Assembly (NCBI GenBank): GCA_015067185.1
Contig: SVMZ01000014.1
Location: forward strand, 1 to 63,275
DNA length: 63,275 bases
Origin: Oscillospiraceae bacterium
Lineage (GTDB): Bacteria; Bacillota; Clostridia; Oscillospirales; Ruminococcaceae
Reading direction: 5' to 3'
This document shows positions 26,379 to 35,925 of this stretch, in pieces; the stretch's first letter is position 1, and each line of letters opens with the position of its first letter. The notes beneath the pieces were generated by a model. The model did no database searches. It saw only the letters and a program-made list of their open reading frames with translations, and was not told the DNA's origin. Made by a program: the position numbers and the translations under genes.

Positions 26379-26957
26379 TCATTTTACTTCTTCCTTTATC
26401 TTGTATTTTTCTTCGTCCAACAGGCAACCTTTTTCAAGGCACCGCACTACCATTTCCCGCATCATCCGGCTGCGTTCTTTTTCATCTTTCACTTCTGTTT
26501 TAAGACGTCTTCTCTCTTTCTCCAACACCGCAAGCAGTTCCCCGATATTTTCCGGCAGCACCTTTTCCACCCGTCTTCTTATCTCCGCTGCCGCAGCCGG
26601 TACCGTTCCCCCCGTAGAAATTCCAATTGACAGTTCCCCTTCACTGATCACAGACGGAAAGAAAAAATCACAAAACTCAGGGTTGTCCACTGCGTTAACA
26701 GGAATTTTTTGTTCTCTGCAATAGCGAACAACTGCTGCATTTGCTTCCATGTTCTCCTCTGCCGCGACCACAGCAAAAGCATCAGACAACATTCTCTCCC
26801 AACATTCGCCGCCAATTACTTTTTCTGAGGATGTTATAACAATAATATTCCTGCAAAAGGGCTTCATTTTTTCCACTTTATCCTGCGCCTTTTTCCCGGA
26901 GCCTGTCACTATAATTTTCTTTTCTGAAACATCTATAAAAAACGGAAAATACGGCAT
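26379..26957 (-). CDS. Precorrin-2 dehydrogenase/ferrochelatase-like protein (siroheme synthesis)
   Basis: This 192-residue protein resembles the Met8p/CysG N-terminal module, which oxidises precorrin-2 to sirohydrochlorin (NAD-dependent) and can insert iron to give siroheme. It shows FPFFIDVSEKKIIVTGSGKKAQDKV (Rossmann, residues about 4-28), NAVDNPEFCDFFFPS and the STGGTVPAAAAEIRRRVE helix. The binding loop reads GSGKKA instead of GGGxVA, a mild deviation. It is the last gene of a unit with the FecBCD-like transporter, and the siroheme-dependent sulfite reductase-like gene lies upstream on the same strand. Confidence 0.88.
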   Translation of the reverse strand: MPYFPFFIDVSEKKIIVTGSGKKAQDKVEKMKPFCRNIIVITSSEKVIGGECWERMLSDAFAVVAAEENMEANAAVVRYCREQKIPVNAVDNPEFCDFFFPSVISEGELSIGISTGGTVPAAAAEIRRRVEKVLPENIGELLAVLEKERRRLKTEVKDEKERSRMMREMVVRCLEKGCLLDEEKYKIKEEVK

Positions 26958-26974
26958 ATGTTCATCTCCTGTAA

Positions 26975-27728
<754 letters not shown>

Positions 27729-27742
<14 letters not shown>

Positions 27743-28721
27743 AACCTCCCCTCTTTTTCAGCAGCAGGAAGACGAAGAAAGGACCACCCAGCAGTGCCAT
27801 CAATATTCCTGTGGGAATTTCATAAGGAGCAAAAATACATCTTGCCATCAAATCACAGATAACCACAAAAGCAGCTCCTCCCACCGCACAAAACGGCAGC
27901 AGATGCCTGCTCTCATTCCCCGCCAACCTCCTTGATGCATGGGGAACCACCAACCCTACAAAACCGAGAAGCCCTGCAAAACTTACCGATGCTCCTGCCA
28001 TTAACGCTGCCAGAATCAGTAATATCGTTCTGCTTTTTTTCACATTCATTCCCAATCCCTGTGCACTTTCTTCGCCCAGTTCCAAAATATCCAATTCATT
28101 TCTGAGCGTCATCACAACTCCCATTGCCAGCAAAATCAGGATTCCCGCCGGGATCAGCCGCGTATAGGCTACTGAAGAAAATCCACCGATCCTGAAATCC
28201 GAACTCATCATCCCCGCTTCCGGAACCAATGTAATGATTCCCTCCGAAACAGCATTAAAAAAGCTGTTTACCGCCACACCGCCCAAGATCACCGTTGCGC
28301 GGGACGCACCGATTTTCTGTGCCGTCAGTGTGATCAACATGGTTGACGCCAATGCACCGGCAAAAGCCGCTCCGGCAATGACCCAGCCCGTCATAGCCCC
28401 GACGGCACAACACACCGTTACCGCCATACCTGCTCCTGCGTTGACACCGATAATTCCCGGCGATGCCAGCTTATTTGCCAACACCCTCTGTATCACTGCC
28501 CCTGAAACCGCCAAACCTGCTCCCGAAAGCATACAGGCTGCCGTTCTCGGCAGACGGGAATACCAGAATATTCTTCCCGCTGCACTTCCTGTTCCTTCAG
28601 TCACAGCCTGCCACAAATCTGCAAGAGACAATCTGGCAGCACCGAGACAAAGACTCAGCACCGCACCGGCAGTACACAGCAAAACCACAAACAGCATCTT
28701 TTTTTTAAAATCTATCTGCAC
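27729..28721 (-). CDS. FecCD-family ABC permease (GTG start)
   Basis: This 330-residue polytopic permease of the BtuC/FecCD fold has about nine to ten helices and the conserved RLPRTAACMLSGAGLAVSGAVIQ near residue 53 and GFVGLVVPHASR near 253. It should homodimerise to form the channel. The start appears to be GTG 28721, just after the fecB-like stop. The cargo is an iron chelate, heme or corrinoid by family knowledge. Confidence 0.94.
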
Positions 28722-28727
28722 TTTTTA

Positions 28728-29684
28728 TCACTCTCCCGCCAGGATCTGTTCCAGCTTTTCATACGCTTCTCCCCATCTTGCATTTGGCTTCAGGTTATAC
28801 AGCCTTTTATCCATGATATGGACTCGCCCTTCCTTAACTGCCGTTAACTCTGCCCACATCGGATCTTCCAATAAATTTTCAATGTTTTTTGCTGCTCCCT
28901 CGCTGTCATCTCCCAGCTGAACAAAAAAGATTTCATCCGGATCTGCCTGTATGATTCGCTCTATACTCAAATTTTCCAACAGCGTGTCATCATCATCTGC
29001 AATATTGATACAGCCAAGTGAATACAGCATCTCACCTAACACATTTCCCACGCTGTTTTTAGCGCGGATGGATGAGGCAGAGGCTCTCAGCACCAACACC
29101 GTTGGAGTCTCTCCCGTTTTCTCTATCCTCTCCCGAGATTGTGCCATAACAGTCTCCACCTGCTTTTGTATCTCCAGACCGTTCTTTTCATAAAGCTCTT
29201 TCCTCCCTGTGATATCGGTGCAAATTTTCAACATTGCCAGATAGTCATCAAAATCCGCCACATCAAAATAGGCTGTCGGTATCGCTGCTGCCTCAAGGGT
29301 ATCACGCCATTCTAAATTGATTCGTGTATTTGCACTGGCTATCACAAAATCCGGCTCGGCTTCAAACAGCTTTTCCAGACTGAGCTCTTTGGTTTTTCCC
29401 AAATTCACCGTTCCTTCCGGCAGTTCCAGTTCGAAATCATCCCACGCATCATCTGCGGAAGCACATATTTCACCGCCTGCCAGACACCATATCTCTGCAA
29501 AGCTTCCTAACAGTGCCGCCGTTCTCTGTGGCTGCGCTACCGTTACCTCTCTGCCCAATGCATCGGTAAATGTCACCGTATTCTCTGTAGAATAAGAATT
29601 CTCTTTTTCTGCCGCAGCACATCCCGTCAAAAATCCCATACACAACAGCAAGCACAACACGGTCTTCCAATTTTTTCTCAACAT
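28728..29684 (-). CDS. FecB/BtuF-type substrate-binding lipoprotein
   Basis: This 318-residue lipoprotein has the signal KTVLCLLLCMGFLTGC (lipobox LTGC, about Cys22). A class III periplasmic-binding fold follows, with FTDALGREVTV and a long central helix. It delivers an iron chelate, heme or corrinoid to the adjacent permease. The gene is preceded by GGGAG and by a folded RNA element at 29710-29809. Co-occurrence with siroheme genes suggests iron or a porphyrinoid as cargo (inference). Confidence 0.92.
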   Translation of the reverse strand: MLRKNWKTVLCLLLCMGFLTGCAAAEKENSYSTENTVTFTDALGREVTVAQPQRTAALLGSFAEIWCLAGGEICASADDAWDDFELELPEGTVNLGKTKELSLEKLFEAEPDFVIASANTRINLEWRDTLEAAAIPTAYFDVADFDDYLAMLKICTDITGRKELYEKNGLEIQKQVETVMAQSRERIEKTGETPTVLVLRASASSIRAKNSVGNVLGEMLYSLGCINIADDDDTLLENLSIERIIQADPDEIFFVQLGDDSEGAAKNIENLLEDPMWAELTAVKEGRVHIMDKRLYNLKPNARWGEAYEKLEQILAGE

Positions 29685-29709
29685 ATCAATCTCTCCCTAT
29701 AACAACAAG

Positions 29710-29809
29710 CCAGACCTCAGAGCGTTCAAGGCATACTTCTCCCTTTACAATAATCATTGTAAAATGAAAGGAAAGCATTTTAAGGCCTTGCACCGTCTCT
29801 GCGGTCCGG
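29710..29809 (-). ncRNA. Structured leader/intercistronic RNA upstream of the fecB-like gene
   Basis: On the minus strand, 29797-29809 can pair with 29710-29722 (12 of 13 positions including one G-U, one mismatch). Inside it CAAGGC (29785-29790) pairs with GCCTTG (29727-29732), and an AT-rich palindrome at 29744-29763 forms an inner hairpin. A two-codon frame (ATG CCT TGA) preceded by GGGAG lies in the loop. It resembles a riboswitch or attenuator, but I could not match it to a known class. The AT palindrome alone might instead be a Fur/PerR-like DNA operator. Confidence 0.5.
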
Positions 29810-29896
29810 CAGTTTCTCAATCGGTTATTCTTTTTCGGTTTTAACAGGATATATTGCGTTTTGCCCTTTTCCTCAGCACGCCGCTGCATCACTGCT

Positions 29897-31150
29897 TTAT
29901 TTCAACAGCTTATCCTGTACATAGTCAAAACCAAGTCTTTCAATGGTGTCGGCAAAACGCTCACCAGTTATTCCCTCATTGCGGAACAAAAGGATTGCCC
30001 GCTCCACCAAATCCAATACCTCTTCTTCGGAAATAAACACCTTGTCAAGCGGTTTTCCGTGAGCAACGCTCTTGCCCCAACGCCCGCCAAGATATACTCT
30101 GAAACCATCGGTAAATTCATCCAGTGCGCCAAAAGGACATTTGCCCTTGCAGCGTCCGCACTTGTTGCAGGCATCCGGATCGATAACCAGTTTACCTTTT
30201 TCCAGTTTGGCAACATGGATCGGACATGCTGTCTCCACCTGGCATTTCTTACAGCCGCGGCATTTGGAGATATCCGGCAGCGGTACACGCTGGCCGATAA
30301 CACCAAGATCGTTAAGATTGGGTTTTACACAGTTATTGGGACATCCTCCCACCGCAATTTTAAACTTATGAGGCAGCGTTACGCTATGATAACCAATATA
30401 GAATCTCTCATGAATCTTCTCACTGAGAGCAAAGGTATCAATCAGACCATACTGACAGGTGGTTCCCTTACAGGAAACCACGGGACGAACCAGCGAACCG
30501 GTTCCACCTGTCTGCAGACCATACTGACCGAGATATTCGATCAATGCCTGAATATTATCGTATTTTACACCCTGAATTTCTATGGTGAGACGGGAGGTCA
30601 TTGCCACAGAACCATCGCCAAACTTTTCTGCTGCCTGTGCAATCGCCCGCTGTTCTTCCGCAGTGATCTTTCCGTTGCGGGTAATAACCCGAACATTGAA
30701 CACATCGGGATACCGTTTATCCCTGAGACAGCCCAGTCCCTTGACTTTCTTGATCTCCTCATCCGTCAATGTTCTGCCTGCACGGGATTCTGCAGCTTTG
30801 GATTCCCCATCTTTTTCATAAACTTTAACAGTAGTAGGATCAGCAGGTGTGTGCATAATAAACACTCCTGCCAGTTCCGTTTCTTCCATATCCAACTCTG
30901 CCTCTGCTGCAAAGATCAATTTATCGTATTCAACTGTCATCTCACTTCCGTCACTTACGGCACAGAAAGTTATCTGCCTCGCTTTTGTATCCACCCGGAT
31001 CACTTTCTGACCAGTCATAATGCCGTATTTCTCACAGGAAGTCTCCCTATTTCCAGTATATATCGTTATATCAGCATCGTGATTTTCTCGTTCCAGCTTT
31101 GCTGCAGCCTTGACACCCGCCGCAACTCCGCCAACGATAATGACTTTCAT
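29897..31150 (-). CDS. Sulfite reductase-like siroheme/ferredoxin protein fused to a truncated flavoprotein domain
   Basis: This protein has 417 residues from ATG 31150 (AAGGAGAGG upstream). Residues 1-110 resemble the N-terminus of CoA-disulfide reductases (VIIVGGVAAGVKAAAKL, then a redox-type Cys39 in SCEKYGIMTG) but the rest of that enzyme is missing. Residues about 125-290 match an AsrC-like siroheme/Fe-S domain, with cluster Cys at 227, 232, 270 and 274. Two 4Fe-4S ferredoxin motifs follow (297-309 and 328-338). It probably reduces sulfite or nitrite to sulfide or ammonia. Siroheme synthesis and cysteine synthase genes nearby favour sulfur assimilation. Confidence 0.85.
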   Translation of the reverse strand: MKVIIVGGVAAGVKAAAKLERENHDADITIYTGNRETSCEKYGIMTGQKVIRVDTKARQITFCAVSDGSEMTVEYDKLIFAAEAELDMEETELAGVFIMHTPADPTTVKVYEKDGESKAAESRAGRTLTDEEIKKVKGLGCLRDKRYPDVFNVRVITRNGKITAEEQRAIAQAAEKFGDGSVAMTSRLTIEIQGVKYDNIQALIEYLGQYGLQTGGTGSLVRPVVSCKGTTCQYGLIDTFALSEKIHERFYIGYHSVTLPHKFKIAVGGCPNNCVKPNLNDLGVIGQRVPLPDISKCRGCKKCQVETACPIHVAKLEKGKLVIDPDACNKCGRCKGKCPFGALDEFTDGFRVYLGGRWGKSVAHGKPLDKVFISEEEVLDLVERAILLFRNEGITGERFADTIERLGFDYVQDKLLK

Positions 31151-31371
31151 TTTTGTCCTCTCCTTACAGTAATATATATTTATTATATCATGCTTTTTCC
31201 AACCTGTAAACGCACTTCTGCACCTTCTGTTTGTTTTTTCCTCTTTCCTCTGCAATTCCTCCCGCAAATGGCAAAACAACAAAACAAGTGTCAGTATGGT
31301 TTCCTTTTGAATAACATGGAGCAGGGCAAAATATCTTTTCATTGTTCTGATTGGAAACAGGAGGTATTATC

Positions 31372-32520
31372 ATGAAACAAAACGAACATACATTATCCAA
31401 AATATCCGGGCAACATTTTTTTCTCGGCGCCAATACTTCATCGGGCTTTGTTTCAAAATTTGATCAGTTGGCAGACCCCAAATCCGGATGGATCCTTTTT
31501 GTGATAAAAGGAGGACCTGGAACCGGAAAATCCTCACTTATTCGAAAAGCTGCCGCAGCTGTGGAAGCATCGGGACTTGCGGTAGAATACATACACTGCT
31601 CTTCAGATGCCGATTCTCTTGACGGAGCCATATTCCCTCAGTTAAAATGTGCCGTGGCTGACGGCACCCCTCCCCATGTTATTGAACCCAAGTATCCCGG
31701 TGCCTATGAAAGCGTCATTTTTCTCAACAACTGTTGGGATGAGAAAAAACTTATCCCACAGCTTTCTGATATTATCTGTCTCTCAGAAGAAATCTCCGCT
31801 CATCATCAGCGCTGCTGCCGTTATCTTTCCATTGCTACTATGCTGCAAAATGAAGTTTATCAGCTTATCTCTCCCCATACCCTTTCCCATAAAATAGATC
31901 GTTACGCCAAAGGAATTGCTGTCAGACTCTTCTCCAAATCCGGTAGGATAAGTCCCGGGAAGAATACCTTCCGTTTTCTGAGCGCAGTTACCAACCAGGG
32001 GCGACTCTTCTTCTCAGAGACGATAAACACCCTATGTAATGAATTATATTTCATTGATGATCCCTGGGGGGTATCCTCCAAGCTGCTGTTGACCAGAATC
32101 CGCTCCCTTGCCCTTGCTCATGGCTACAACACCATCACCTGCAGCTGTCCTCTCTCCCCCTATGATAAGCCGGATCATCTCATCATTCCAGAACTGCACC
32201 TTGCTTTCCTCTCCGGGACTCCTCACCATAAAATAAAGTCATCCTCGTTCCATACCGTAGACAAACTACATATCATCCACGCTGAACGCTTTACTGAAAT
32301 GGAGATGATTCGCCACAAACGTCAGCGTATCTCTTTCATTTCAAAAATGACGGAACGTATTCTTACAGATGCAGAAGAGCAGCTTGCCCATGCAAAACTT
32401 CTGCACGATAAACTCGAAACCATTTATACCGGCGCCATGGATTTTTCTGCAGTTCAAACCAAAACCGATCTTTTTATTGAAAAACTTCTGCAGCGTGCAA
32501 AAGAGATGAAACTGATTTAG
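31372..32520 (+). CDS. P-loop ATPase of unknown function
   Basis: This 382-residue protein has a Walker A motif, GGPGTGKSS, at 47-55 and a predicted helical, Arg/Lys-rich C-terminus. It resembles a family of uncharacterised Firmicute ATPases with two nucleotide-binding-like halves; the second half contains no clear Walker A. The start is ATG 31372 with AGGAGG 8 nt before it. It is divergent from the sulfite reductase-like gene, about 220 bp apart, and monocistronic. I would not assign a function. Confidence 0.8.
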   Translation: MKQNEHTLSKISGQHFFLGANTSSGFVSKFDQLADPKSGWILFVIKGGPGTGKSSLIRKAAAAVEASGLAVEYIHCSSDADSLDGAIFPQLKCAVADGTPPHVIEPKYPGAYESVIFLNNCWDEKKLIPQLSDIICLSEEISAHHQRCCRYLSIATMLQNEVYQLISPHTLSHKIDRYAKGIAVRLFSKSGRISPGKNTFRFLSAVTNQGRLFFSETINTLCNELYFIDDPWGVSSKLLLTRIRSLALAHGYNTITCSCPLSPYDKPDHLIIPELHLAFLSGTPHHKIKSSSFHTVDKLHIIHAERFTEMEMIRHKRQRISFISKMTERILTDAEEQLAHAKLLHDKLETIYTGAMDFSAVQTKTDLFIEKLLQRAKEMKLI

Positions 32521-32591
32521 CCTGTACCATCCTAACTTTTTCCTCTTTTCACGCGCAACAAAACCATTTTATAAATTCTTTTTTTAATATA

Positions 32592-32620
32592 TTGACAATT
32601 CGCTCTTCTCTGTGTTATCT
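32592..32620 (+). promoter_or_regulatory. Promoter of the GH20-like gene
   Basis: TTGACA (32592-32597), 17-bp spacer, TTATCT (32615-32620). Confidence 0.7.
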
Positions 32621-32664
32621 TTTAAATAACTGAAATATCTTAATAGAGAAAGCGGGATAACAAT

Positions 32665-33621
32665 ATGAATAAACCTGATATCTGGGCATATCTGATCCAT
32701 CTTGGCAGCAACATGTGGTATGACGAAGGTTCCTCCAATCTTCCTTCTCTTGGTGAAGAAGCCTTCCACGAATACCGTGACTATCTTCTCTGCGACGAAC
32801 CGACCTGGGACGAAGTCATTCATTTTCTTCCCACACAAGGCATCAATACGCTGATCATCGACCTTGGTGAAGGTGTTGCCTATGACACCCACCCTGAACT
32901 TGCCGTTCCCGGCACCTGGAGTAAAGATAAACTGCGCCGCAAACTGGATGAGATCCGCGCTCTCGGCATGGAACCCATCCCCAAGATCAACTTTTCCGCC
33001 TGCCACGATGCATGGATGAAGGAATACAGCCGCATGCTCAGCACCGATATCTACCGTCAGGTGGCTGCTGACCTGATTGCCGAAGTCAGCGATCTTTTCG
33101 ATCATCCCCGCTATTTCCACATCGGCATGGACGAAGAGACTGCAGCACACCAGCAGAATTATGCCTACACCTTTGTCCGCGCCGAAAAACCCTGGTGGAG
33201 CGATTTCTATTACTTTGTGGATCAGGTAGAAAAAGCAGGTGCCCGCCCTTGGGTATGGTCTGACTACTATTGGGAACATCCGGATCTCTTCCGTAAACAC
33301 ATGCCCAAGGATGTCCTCCAGTCCAACTGGTATTACGGCGACGACTTTTTCAAAGGAAAAGACGGCAAATATAATACCTACGTTCAGACCTATGTCGATC
33401 TTGACGAAATGGGCTACGATCAGGTTCCCACCGGTTCCACATGGGGATACCTCCACAACGAAGCGCGTACCGTCCTGTTCTGCCGTGACAACATCTCCCC
33501 CGAACATCTTAAAGGCTTCATGACCGCTCCCTGGATGCTCACCGTCCCGGGCAAAAAATATTCTCTGATCGCCGATGCCGCCGTACTGGCAGATGCAAGA
33601 CGTCAGGGCTATGAAAAATAA
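32665..33621 (+). CDS. GH20-like TIM-barrel glycoside hydrolase
   Basis: This 318-residue protein looks like the catalytic barrel of a family 20 beta-N-acetylhexosaminidase. FHIGMDEE puts the catalytic Asp156-Glu157 pair in the usual HxGxDE setting, and Trp-rich segments (KPWWSDFYYF, WVWSDYYW) would line the sugar site. There is no signal peptide, so it is likely cytoplasmic. The N-terminal GH20b domain of typical hexosaminidases is absent. Activity on a HexNAc-containing substrate is inferred from the motif only. Confidence 0.75.
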   Translation: MNKPDIWAYLIHLGSNMWYDEGSSNLPSLGEEAFHEYRDYLLCDEPTWDEVIHFLPTQGINTLIIDLGEGVAYDTHPELAVPGTWSKDKLRRKLDEIRALGMEPIPKINFSACHDAWMKEYSRMLSTDIYRQVAADLIAEVSDLFDHPRYFHIGMDEETAAHQQNYAYTFVRAEKPWWSDFYYFVDQVEKAGARPWVWSDYYWEHPDLFRKHMPKDVLQSNWYYGDDFFKGKDGKYNTYVQTYVDLDEMGYDQVPTGSTWGYLHNEARTVLFCRDNISPEHLKGFMTAPWMLTVPGKKYSLIADAAVLADARRQGYEK

Positions 33622-33634
33622 AATACACTTTTTC

Positions 33635-33670
33635 AGGGCATCCAATGTGATATTGGATGCCCTATTTTTT
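33635..33670 (+). terminator. Terminator of the GH20-like gene
   Basis: AGGGCATCCAATGT / ATATTGGATGCCCT stem followed by ATTTTTT. Confidence 0.87.
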
Positions 33671-33690
33671 ATTTTGACACAAAAATATTA

Positions 33691-33719
33691 TTGACTTTCA
33701 AATATCATCATTCTATAAT
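33691..33719 (+). promoter_or_regulatory. Promoter of the URO-D-like gene
   Basis: TTGACT (33691-33696), 17-bp spacer, TATAAT (33714-33719). Confidence 0.82.
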
Positions 33720-33766
33720 GATATTATTCTCTATGAATACCCCGCAGCTTTGAGGGAGGTTTGTTG

Positions 33767-34870
33767 ATGCTACCCGAAATGCGATATATCGAAAATGAGC
33801 TTCTTCCCATGCTCCGCGAAAAAGCGCCTCGTTTCCAATCCAATGCACAAAAACAGCTTGCTCAATGGAAAGGGCAAAAAGGGATATGCAGCCTGCTTCT
33901 TTCTGTATCACATGTTCCGGAGACAGCCTTACTTCCCGACTATGATTTATATGAGATTCACTACGATCCCGAAAAAATGTTTGTCAAAGAATTGAAAAAT
34001 GCTCTCACCACCGCTATGGCCGAGGGAGATGCTGTACCGTCTGTACGCGCCAATGTTGGCTGCGGTGCCCTTTGTACCCTTTACGGCGGTCTTTCTCAGT
34101 CCTTTTTCTCTGATAAAATGCCCTGGCTTCTAAAACACCTTACCCTGGAACAACTTGAGGAACTCACTGTAGAAAATCTTGAGGAGTCCCCCGAATTTAA
34201 AGCAGGCCTTGATCAGATGCGTTTTATGAAAGAGATGCTGGAAGGGACGGGAATTGAAATCTACCCTATGGACTTGCAGGGACCAATCGACATGGCACAT
34301 CTTCTTATGGGTGATGAATTTTTCTATGCTCTCTATGATGATCCTGACTTGGTACACAAGGTATTGGAGCTGTCTCTGGCCGCAGAAATTTACGGCATGG
34401 AAAAATGCTTTGAAATCATTGCTCCGCGGGATTATGTCTGCCATTACAATAATCTTGTTCTCCCTGCAGATAAACCTCTAAAAATTAGTGAAGACACCAG
34501 TACTCTCCTCTGCGAAAATCACCTTCTTGAATATATGAAGCCTTATACTGAGCGGCTTTTGTCACATTTCAACGGCGGCTATATTCATTACTGCGGAGAC
34601 AACAAACATCTGCTTCAACTGGTTCCCACTCTTTCCCACAATATCGGTCTTAACTTTGGAAATCCCGAACGTCATGATCCCAAAATGGTGCTGGATATGC
34701 TTGCCGAAAAAGGGTTATATTATTACGGTGCTTTTCCTCAGCTTTCGACCATCGAAACTGCCAAACTCTCCCTTCGTGATGACGGGCATTTTAATTGTTT
34801 TATCACAGCTTCTTGCCGGATGGAAGAACAGGATCGTTTCATTGAAGAATTTAACCATTCTATTTTTTAA
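33767..34870 (+). CDS. Uroporphyrinogen decarboxylase-fold protein (MtaA/MtbA-like)
   Basis: This 367-residue protein has the URO-D barrel pattern. The central DLQGPIDMAHLLMG (near residue 165) and the HYCGD motif (near 285) correspond to the zinc/thiol site seen in methylcobalamin methyltransferases and related proteins rather than true HemE. The start is ATG 33767, 7 nt after GGGAGG. No corrinoid protein is encoded beside it, so the role is open: methyl transfer, or a sugar-acid-linked URO-D-like protein as found in gut Clostridia. It is monocistronic. Confidence 0.75.
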   Translation: MLPEMRYIENELLPMLREKAPRFQSNAQKQLAQWKGQKGICSLLLSVSHVPETALLPDYDLYEIHYDPEKMFVKELKNALTTAMAEGDAVPSVRANVGCGALCTLYGGLSQSFFSDKMPWLLKHLTLEQLEELTVENLEESPEFKAGLDQMRFMKEMLEGTGIEIYPMDLQGPIDMAHLLMGDEFFYALYDDPDLVHKVLELSLAAEIYGMEKCFEIIAPRDYVCHYNNLVLPADKPLKISEDTSTLLCENHLLEYMKPYTERLLSHFNGGYIHYCGDNKHLLQLVPTLSHNIGLNFGNPERHDPKMVLDMLAEKGLYYYGAFPQLSTIETAKLSLRDDGHFNCFITASCRMEEQDRFIEEFNHSIF

Positions 34871-34876
34871 TTATAT

Positions 34877-34920
34877 AACAGGCACCTGTAATTTTTTGCG
34901 GGTGCTTGTTCTTTTTTATA
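34877..34920 (+). terminator. Terminator of the URO-D-like gene
   Basis: AACAGGCACC / GGGTGCTTGTT stem (one G-U) followed by CTTTTTT. Confidence 0.8.
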
Positions 34921-34962
34921 TTTTTCCAATCTCCCCTCCTACAGAAACCATGCTGATCAAAC

Positions 34963-35757
34963 TTAAAGATATGCCCAATGGCTTCTTCTGTATTCGCTGG
35001 GGGTCATATTTGTTATTGATTTAAAAATCTTTGAAAAGTAATAATGATTTTGAAATCCGCACCGATCTGCAATCTCTGAAATGGCACTGTTATCCTCACG
35101 CAAAAATATTTTGGCCTGTTTGATTCTCAAATCGGTAATAAACTTTACCGGTGATGTGTGGTATATCTGCCCAAATATCCTTCGGAAATGTCCTTCACTT
35201 ATTCCATATCGTTTGCTCAACCCGGACACACTGAGTTCTTTATCGGAAATATGCTGCAAAATATATTCCGCAGTTTCTTCCATCTGTCTTTTTCGGGTTC
35301 CCCCCACATATTGTGAAAGGCTGATTTTGGTAATCTCAAAACAAATTTGATAGAGCAGCGACCAACAATAGATCTTATCTGCGAAATCCCCCAGTGTCCA
35401 CAGTTTATAAAATTTTTCAAACAAACTTTCCAGCAGGGCAATCCCTTTGTCGCTGAATATTTCATTTTCAAAAATAATGCCGTCCGGATTTTCAAAAAAG
35501 AAATCGACATAGATAAATGTATAGTGCTCATCCGTTACCTCGATAGAGTACCGACTGTTATGCGACAGATAAATAATACTGTCTGGTTTTGCTGTAACAG
35601 TTTTTTCCTCAAAGAAATAGGTTGCTTCTCCGGTGAGCACATACACCAGACAATCGCTGTGACGTCTCTCACAATTTACATTGGAAGGCCGTATCTGACC
35701 TCTATAAATATCTGTGATGCTCTTTATCCTGAGTTCCTTTTCTGTTATTTTCACCAT
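34963..35757 (-). CDS. AraC-family regulator divergent from the glycyl radical enzyme
   Basis: This 264-residue regulator has an N-terminal cupin-like sensor (CERRHSDCLVYVLTGEATYFF, about 29-49) and C-terminal AraC HTH pair (LSVSGLSKRYGISEGHFRRIFGQIYHTSPVKFI and ISEIADRCGFQNHYYFSKIFKSITNMTPSEYR). It is divergent from the glycyl radical enzyme operon with about 170 bp between starts, so it probably switches that operon on in response to its substrate (inference). Confidence 0.92.
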   Translation of the reverse strand: MVKITEKELRIKSITDIYRGQIRPSNVNCERRHSDCLVYVLTGEATYFFEEKTVTAKPDSIIYLSHNSRYSIEVTDEHYTFIYVDFFFENPDGIIFENEIFSDKGIALLESLFEKFYKLWTLGDFADKIYCWSLLYQICFEITKISLSQYVGGTRKRQMEETAEYILQHISDKELSVSGLSKRYGISEGHFRRIFGQIYHTSPVKFITDLRIKQAKIFLREDNSAISEIADRCGFQNHYYFSKIFKSITNMTPSEYRRSHWAYL

Positions 35758-35849
35758 GTATCCCTCCCTGTTTTTTATTTTACTTCATTTCTCTTTCAAA
35801 CGCAATTATTTATGTTTGAAAAATAATAATTATTCAGTTTCTTTATTTA

Positions 35850-35877
35850 CAAAGCACCAGCTTTGAAGTAATATAAT
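35850..35877 (+). promoter_or_regulatory. Candidate operator and -10 box of the glycyl radical enzyme operon
   Basis: A palindrome CAAAGC-ACCA-GCTTTG (35850-35865) abuts a TATAAT box (35872-35877). No good -35 hexamer sits at the right distance (TTTACA is 20 bp away), as expected for an activator-dependent promoter. Confidence 0.5.
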
Positions 35878-35925
35878 AACAACTTTTCATAAGCGGTTCA
35901 GAAATAAATACCGGAGGGAAAAACT

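Noticed and set aside
29710..29809. Cobalamin riboswitch before the fecB-like gene
   Set aside because: GGTGCAA and GGGAG-like pieces are present, but in the wrong order and without the conserved GCCACTG box.
31151..31342. N-terminal extension of the sulfite reductase-like protein
   Set aside because: AAGGAGAGG directly precedes ATG 31150 and the flavoprotein fold begins there; the extension looks non-coding.
29861..31375. 504-codon plus-strand frame opposite the sulfite reductase-like gene
   Set aside because: The opposite strand encodes a conserved Fe-S protein; this frame is Cys/His-rich shadow sequence.
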